A stretch of DNA of 64,000 nt from Streptomyces sp. NBC_01335 (GTDB lineage: Bacteria; Actinomycetota; Actinomycetes; Streptomycetales; Streptomycetaceae): positions 8,140,034 to 8,204,033 of the forward strand of contig NZ_CP108370.1 in assembly GCF_035953295.1 (NCBI RefSeq), read 5' to 3'. Under the pieces are notes generated by a model, which saw nothing but the letters and a program-made list of their open reading frames with translations, did not search any database and was not told the DNA's origin. Positions 60,367-64,000 of the stretch are shown one piece after another. Position 1 is the first letter of the stretch. Each line of letters opens with the position of its first letter. Made by a program: the position numbers and the translations under genes.

Positions 60367-61443
60367 ATGCGTCCATTCATTATGGTTGAGGTTGATGGCG
60401 TGCTGTCTCCGTACGATGGTCCGGCGCCCGCCGGGTACGCCGTGCACGCGGCGGAGTCGGCGGCGTGGCGGGCGTGGGCCGCGATGGTCTACCCCCTCTA
60501 CCCCCGCCAGGCCCCCCTGCGGCTCGCCCTGGACCCCGCGGTCGGCCGGGCCCTCGCGGAGCTCCCCGCCGACCTGGCGCTCGTCTCCACCTACACACCC
60601 GCCGAGCTGGCACCCCTGCTCCCCGCCTTCGGGTGGGAGACGCTGCCGCCGCTGGTGCCGCTGCGGGAGACCGGGTCAGTGCACTACCTGCGGGTGGAGG
60701 ACCCCGGCCGGTGCCCCGACGCGGAGACCGCTCTGTACTGCCGGTCGGAGGAGATCGTCTCGTGGGCCCGGACCCACGACCGCCCGGTGGCGTGGGTCCG
60801 CGCCGGCGCCCACCACCAGGAGCAGCTGCGCCGGACCCTCGGCTACCTGTCGGCAGTCGGGCCGCTCCGCGCGCACCCCGTCGCCCCGGCCACCGGGATC
60901 ACCGCCGCCGACCTGGACGCGCTGCGGACGTGGGCGCAGGAGATGTCCCTGCGGCCGGAGCCGGCCCCCGTGGTGCCGCGCCGGTGCCGGGACTGCGGGG
61001 ACCGCTCCACCACCGTGCGCGACGGCCGCCGCGCCGACCGCGTCCACGCCCGGTGCGGGTCCTGCTGCGAGTGCTGGTGCCCGGGCCCGTCCGAGGACTC
61101 CCACGACGCCCACGACGGCGCCGAGCGGCGCGACGAGGGAGGGGTGACGGTGCACCAGGTAGCCGACGGCGCCGAGGACCAGGAGGACGACGAGCGCGGC
61201 GAGGAGGAGGACGAGGGCCAGGAGGTGAGACACGGCGGGGTTCCTTCCGGTGGGTGGAGCGCGGTCTGCGCTGCACCCCCCAGGCCCTCCGGGAGGGCGA
61301 GTCTCCTCGCCCCCGTTGCCTCGGCGCGGATTACCAACACAGACGGAGCAGGGCACCGCGGTTGGCCCCGCGTCCGGACCGCCCCGCCCGGGACCCGGCG
61401 GAACCCGGCCGGTACGCCCCGCAAGGGCTCCCCAGCGAAGTAG
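60367..61443 (+). CDS. Divergent HAD-like protein with C-terminal zinc ribbon
   Basis: A 358-codon frame from ATG 60367 (ATG 60382 is an alternative); the leader just upstream is unusually AT-rich. It begins 'MRPFIMVEVDGVLSPYDGP', the position of the HAD motif DxDG seen in Streptomyces HAD-domain proteins of the RNA-repair-associated type, but the nucleophile Asp is Glu here (VEVDG). 'LALVSTYTPAELAPLLPAFG' replaces the usual TTW motif. Residues 195-235 have 'CRDCGDRSTTVRDG' and 'ARCGSCCECWCPGP', a zinc ribbon. After about residue 240 the sequence turns very acidic and then Arg/Pro-rich and the TAG stop at 61443 lies inside composite repeat B, so the true C-terminus is probably lost. Phosphatase activity is doubtful. 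Confidence 0.6.
   Translation: MRPFIMVEVDGVLSPYDGPAPAGYAVHAAESAAWRAWAAMVYPLYPRQAPLRLALDPAVGRALAELPADLALVSTYTPAELAPLLPAFGWETLPPLVPLRETGSVHYLRVEDPGRCPDAETALYCRSEEIVSWARTHDRPVAWVRAGAHHQEQLRRTLGYLSAVGPLRAHPVAPATGITAADLDALRTWAQEMSLRPEPAPVVPRRCRDCGDRSTTVRDGRRADRVHARCGSCCECWCPGPSEDSHDAHDGAERRDEGGVTVHQVADGAEDQEDDERGEEEDEGQEVRHGGVPSGGWSAVCAAPPRPSGRASLLAPVASARITNTDGAGHRGWPRVRTAPPGTRRNPAGTPRKGSPAK
61091..61233 (-). CDS. Possible small membrane protein, antisense to the HAD tail
   Basis: From GTG 61233 on the minus strand, 8 bases after GGAAGGAA, the text reads 'VSHLLALVLLLAALVVLLVL', 'GAVGYLVHRHPSLVAPLGAV', 'VGVVGVLG', a convincing two-helix membrane protein. The frame then stays open through the HAD gene without a natural end, so the 3' end given (about 61091) marks only where coding character stops. 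Either this gene or the acidic tail of the HAD frame is spurious; a deletion may have fused the ends of two convergent genes. Confidence 0.35.
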
Positions 61444-61585
61444 TCGGCGTCCGCCGAACCACCGGAAAGGCCCGCTGACCTGGTGTTGACCAGGCCGGAG
61501 GCCGCCCACCCGGTGCGACCAGAGGCGTGACCTGCCGGGGACGCCCCCCGCAGCGTCCTCGACCTGGAGGCCGCCCGGCTCCGCG
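61391..61585. repeat. Composite repeat, copy B
   Basis: Parts in order: 'ggacccggcggaacccggcc', 'gaagtagtcggcg', 'gctgacctggtgttgaccag', one to two 12-bp units ('gtgcgaccagag'), 'gacctgccggggacgccccc', and 'gtcctcgacctggaggccgc'. The first half matches copy C and the last half matches copy D. Confidence 0.85.
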
Positions 61586-61997
61586 CCCAGCTCTGCCGGG
61601 CCAGGCCGGGCACGCGTGTGTGCACGGACACGCGTGTGCACACGGAGCGAGCGGCCAGAGGCGGTACGGACCGCACGGCGGCACCGGCCACGGGACCGGC
61701 TGCCGGCCCGGCGGGCCACCGGCTGGCCGGGGAGGCGGCTGCCGGTCACCAACCGGTGCCTCGCCGACCCGTTTCCGGTCCTGCCGCCGGACCCGGCGGG
61801 CATCCGCTGGCGAACCGCTGGGCATCCGCTGGCAACCGTCCAGCCCGGGGCGTCCGGACGGATCCCAGCGGATCGTCAGCGGATGGTTCGGCGGGGTCCA
61901 AGGCGTGCACGTGCACGCGAGGGCGGACGCCCCGGCCGACGCGCCCATTACGGCCAGGGCCCGCCCCGCCGGAGCCGCTTACCGTCACGTGGAGGCG
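61586..61997. other. Spacer with short direct repeats
   Basis: 'acgcgtgtg' style repeats occur near 61610-61640, and GGGCATCCGCTGGC occurs twice (61798-61811, 61820-61833). Open frames lack any family resemblance. No gene supported. Confidence 0.45.
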
Positions 61998-62411
61998 TCA
62001 CGGAATGACGCCTCCTGAACGCGACTGCCGCTTCCGGTAGGCCCGGGTGCGGCAGCGCGGCGAGCAGTACACCGCGTCGGTCCGCTTCCGGGTCCCCCCG
62101 GCGGCCTCACCGGTGACCCACCAGCCCTTGCAGACCGGGCACCGGTGTTTCGGCCGCCGGTAAGGACGCCCCTCCCGCAACGCGGCCGCGAACTCGACAT
62201 TGCTGCGCCACCACTCCTCGCGCTCCCGCCTCGCCCGCCACGCCTTCGTACGGCACGCCGCCGAGCAGTACCGGCGCGACCGGCGGCTGTCCTCGGGCAG
62301 CAGGCCGCCGCACTGGCCGCAGCGCCGGACGCTCTTCCCTCTCACACCCCCAGGGTCCTCCCGCGGCCGCCGCCCGTCCGGCAGGCGCCGGAGCGCGTCC
62401 TCGCTCAGCAC
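61998..62411 (-). CDS. Double zinc-ribbon protein
   Basis: A 137-residue protein from ATG 62411 (MLSEDALRRLPDGRRPREDP). Two zinc units are present: 'RRCGQCGGLLPEDSRRSRRY' with 'CSAACRTKAWRARREREEWW', and 'HRCPVCKGWWVTGEAAGGTR' with 'YCSPRCRTRAYRKRQ'. The YCSxxCRxxAYRxR ending is shared with the protein encoded at 56433. Basic residues follow each unit, suggesting nucleic-acid binding. Such proteins recur in Streptomyces plasmid-like regions; no function is established. No operon partner. Confidence 0.7.
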   Translation of the reverse strand: MLSEDALRRLPDGRRPREDPGGVRGKSVRRCGQCGGLLPEDSRRSRRYCSAACRTKAWRARREREEWWRSNVEFAAALREGRPYRRPKHRCPVCKGWWVTGEAAGGTRKRTDAVYCSPRCRTRAYRKRQSRSGGVIP

Positions 62412-62831
62412 CGGCCGGGCCCGGCCCCCAGGGTGCGCCGGCCTCCCGTACGGACCGGCACCGTTTCGGCGGCCGGGGTGGTCAGGAGGCGTTCCGCGGC
62501 GAGCTGGGCGCGCGGCGCGCGAGCTCGGCGTCGGTGGCGGCGGTGCGGTCGGCGGGTCCGGTGCCCAGCGGGCGGGTGTTCACCCCCGGATTCTCGACCC
62601 CTGGCCGCCGACTGCCCGCATCGAGGCGTCCGGGCCTGCCGGACCACCTGCCCGGGACCTGCCACCCGCCTGCCGTGACCTGCCGGGGGCGGCAGGCCAT
62701 GGCAGGCGGCCCGGCAGGCCCGGACCGCCGCGACCTGCGTCGGCAGGTCAGGCAGGCCACATCCCCACCCCCCGCCGGATTCCCGCCCAGGCACCCCCGT
62801 GGGGCGGGAGAGGGGGTACCGCCGATTTTGG

Positions 62832-62942
62832 TTGTCCGGGTTGTCGTCGCAGGTCGCACGTTGTCCCGGTGGTTGTCCTGGCGTCGGCCGCTGGTTGCCC
62901 TCGGACAAGACCCGGCCAACACCGGACAACCCCAGGACAACC
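62832..62942. promoter_or_regulatory. Cluster of TTGTCC / GGACAA sites in mirror arrangement
   Basis: TTGTCC occurs at 62832, 62861 and 62873, and its complement GGACAA at 62903, 62924 and 62935. GGTTGTCCTGG (62871-62881) is exactly complementary to CCAGGACAACC (62932-62942). Three sites on each side of a centre near 62890 suggest a multi-site protein-binding region or an RNA hairpin array. Confidence 0.55.
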
Positions 62943-63094
62943 TCGTCGGCCGCCGGTTCGGGAAGCACCACCAGGAGCAGCGGCCCGTCGAGCCGGCCGA
63001 CACCTTCGCCCCGGCGCTGCCCGCCCCGGCGGGCACGACGTGCTCCTGGCGGTGGCCCTCGCCGCGACTGCCGGGACCCCTCAGCGGAGCGGCC

Positions 63095-63310
63095 CGGACC
63101 CGGCGGAACCCGGCCGGTGCGCCCCCGGGGGTCTCCCCAGGGAAGTAGTCGGCGGCCGCCCTGCCCGGGGAAACAGGCGCTGACCTGCGATTGACCACCC
63201 ATGAGGCGCCGCGCCCGCCGCGACCAGAAGCGCGACCAGAAGCGCGACCAGAAGCGCGACGTGAGGCGCGACCAGAGCTGCGACCAGAGGCGCGACCTGG
63301 TCACCGGCGC
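63095..63310. repeat. Composite repeat, copy C, with seven 12-bp units
   Basis: Parts in order: 'ggacccggcggaacccggcc', 'gggaagtagtcggcg', 'gctgacctgcgattgacca', then 63219-63302 as seven 12-bp units: three exact CGCGACCAGAAG, then CGCGACGTGAGG, CGCGACCAGAGC, TGCGACCAGAGG, CGCGACCTGGTC. It has the longest array of the four copies. Confidence 0.9.
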
Positions 63311-63513
63311 CCTTCAACCCAGGTGAGCGGGGGGTTGCGGGGCTTACCCCGCCGTCCCGCAAGGTGCTGCCCGTCGCCCCGTGGGCCACCCCGCGACGCA
63401 AGCACCCGGCCCGTGCTCCACTCCCCGCTGCTCCACCCTGGGCGGCAGGCCGTGTCGGGCACTACGCCACTCGCACCCTCGCTGACGTACGTCCCACCAC
63501 CGAGAGGAACCCG

Positions 63514-63798
63514 ATGTCCACCACCGCTCCCCAGCCCCCGCAGCAGCCCGTAGTCCCGGCCGCTCCCGCCCCGCTCCCCGTCCCGCCGGCCCCGGCCGCC
63601 GTCGTGCTCCCGTCGTGGGTCAAGGTCGCCCTGGTCGTGCTCGCCGTCGCGGTCGTCGTGATGGCGTCCGGGTTCGTCGGGTTCGTCGTCCTGGTCCGCC
63701 CCGGCGCCTCCGCCCCGCTGAACACGATGCTCGCCTTCGGCGCCTTCGTCGTCGCCGCGGCCGGCCTGATCGTCACCTGCGTCCGCAAGCAGCAGTGA
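63514..63798 (+). CDS. Small two-helix membrane protein
   Basis: A 94-residue protein from ATG 63514 with a GAGAGGAA site. A Pro/Ala/Gln-rich N-terminus (MSTTAPQPPQQPVVPAAPAP) precedes two membrane helices, 'WVKVALVVLAVAVVVMASGF' with 'VGFVVLVRP', and 'AFGAFVVAAAGLIVTCV', and a short basic tail RKQQ. This Pro-rich-plus-TM layout resembles small spread (Spd) proteins of actinomycete integrative plasmids in form only; no sequence motif proves it. A hairpin terminator follows. Confidence 0.65.
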   Translation: MSTTAPQPPQQPVVPAAPAPLPVPPAPAAVVLPSWVKVALVVLAVAVVVMASGFVGFVVLVRPGASAPLNTMLAFGAFVVAAAGLIVTCVRKQQ

Positions 63799-63834
63799 CC
63801 CGGCGAAGCGCTGTTCGGCCCGGCGAAGCCGCTT

Positions 63835-63869
63835 CCGGAGTCCCGGACCCACAGAGTTCGGGACTCCGG
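63835..63869. terminator. Hairpin terminator after small membrane protein
   Basis: CCGGAGTCCCGGA (63835-63847) pairs with TTCGGGACTCCGG (63857-63869) with one G-U pair; loop of 9 nt. Confidence 0.8.
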
Positions 63870-64000
63870 GACTACCGGATTTCAGAACCACCAGCCGGGG
63901 CCGGCGGGCCACGACGGCCCCGACCAGTGGGACTCCGCGAGTTCCCGCGCGGCCCGCCCGGCCTCGTACGAGCAACCGGCGACGGAGGCCCTGGGGCCTC

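Larger units (their letters stand above)
62412..63513. other. Long non-coding region with inverted-repeat cluster and repeat copy C
   Basis: No gene is convincing in these 1.1 kb. From 62650 to 62765 the words 'acctgcc' and 'ggcaggt/c' recur in both orientations and could fold extensively. At 62832-62942 lies the TTGTCC/GGACAA cluster and at 63095-63310 composite repeat copy C. Confidence 0.55.

Noticed and set aside
61616..62040. Small plus-strand ORFs between repeat B and the zinc-ribbon gene
   Set aside because: Three overlapping frames are open at once, none has a ribosome site, and the composition is Arg/Pro-rich as expected for non-coding high-GC DNA.
63219..63302. The 12-bp tandem array as a CRISPR array
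   Set aside because: Units are directly contiguous with no spacers and no cas genes are present.
1..64000. tRNA genes or attachment sites that would mark an integrated element
   Set aside because: No cloverleaf-like sequence with a GGTTCGAATCC-type T-arm and no obvious long direct repeats flanking 47-64 kb were seen by eye; a covariance search would be needed to be certain.

Overview
The window is chromosomal DNA from a Streptomyces or a very close relative. The base composition is very GC-rich with G or C in most third codon positions, GTG starts and ATGA/GTGA overlaps are common, and the gene families are typical of the genus (DUF5753-type HTH, DUF6879, DUF6415, ROK regulators, SpoIIE-like phosphatases, GH43, CehA/McbA PHP enzymes). 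No tRNA, rRNA, CRISPR array, transposase, integrase or replication origin was recognised.

Layout. 0.0-9.5 kb: a MASE1 sensor (cut by the window edge), a PP2C/SpoIIE phosphatase, an alpha/beta hydrolase, an amidohydrolase, a GH43 glycosidase, then two decayed genes (an HTH/peptidoglycan-binding remnant and a GH25-GH38 mosaic) and a Tat-exported PHP metallohydrolase. 9.9-19.2 kb: a sugar-catabolic unit with two ROK regulators, a ribose/xylose-type ABC importer (ATPase, permease, binding lipoprotein), a Gfo/Idh/MocA dehydrogenase, a TIM-barrel isomerase/epimerase and a 46-codon tail of a DUF1080 3-keto-glycoside hydrolase. This set fits oxidation of an imported sugar or cyclitol glycoside.

19.3-26.9 kb: a tightly overlapping seven-gene operon: inositol-phosphate-synthase-like cyclase, UbiA prenyltransferase (EboC), a TIM-barrel protein, EboA, EboB (TatD-like), EboE and an alkaline-phosphatase-superfamily enzyme (EboF). 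I read it as an Ebo-type metabolite pathway in which the usual EboD sugar-phosphate cyclase has been replaced by an Ino1-like cyclase; its product is unknown. It is the most interesting metabolic system here. 26.9-32.0 kb holds Sir2, a sortase, a zinc ribbon, an alkyl sulfatase and a TRIC channel.

32.6-47.1 kb is a competition region. A secreted LamG protein is followed by a 2145-aa secreted RHS polymorphic toxin and a small lipoprotein that is the candidate immunity protein. After a terminator and a conserved hypothetical comes an SDP-like antimicrobial peptide operon (sdpC, sdpA, sdpB) with a four-unit 20-bp tandem repeat that starts at the sdpC stop codon.

47.1-64.0 kb is accessory and partly decayed: frameshifted DUF6879 and HTH genes, a DUF6415/HTH/membrane fusion, an HTH-coiled-coil-TM-NPCBM sensor, a STAS protein, orphan small proteins, zinc ribbons, an ECF sigma/anti-sigma pair and a divergent HAD protein. 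A composite repeat with 12-bp tandem arrays recurs four times (52.7, 54.5, 61.4, 63.1 kb) and a symmetrical TTGTCC/GGACAA cluster lies at 62.8-62.9 kb. This looks like the remains of an integrated plasmid-like element, but no integrase or att site was seen.
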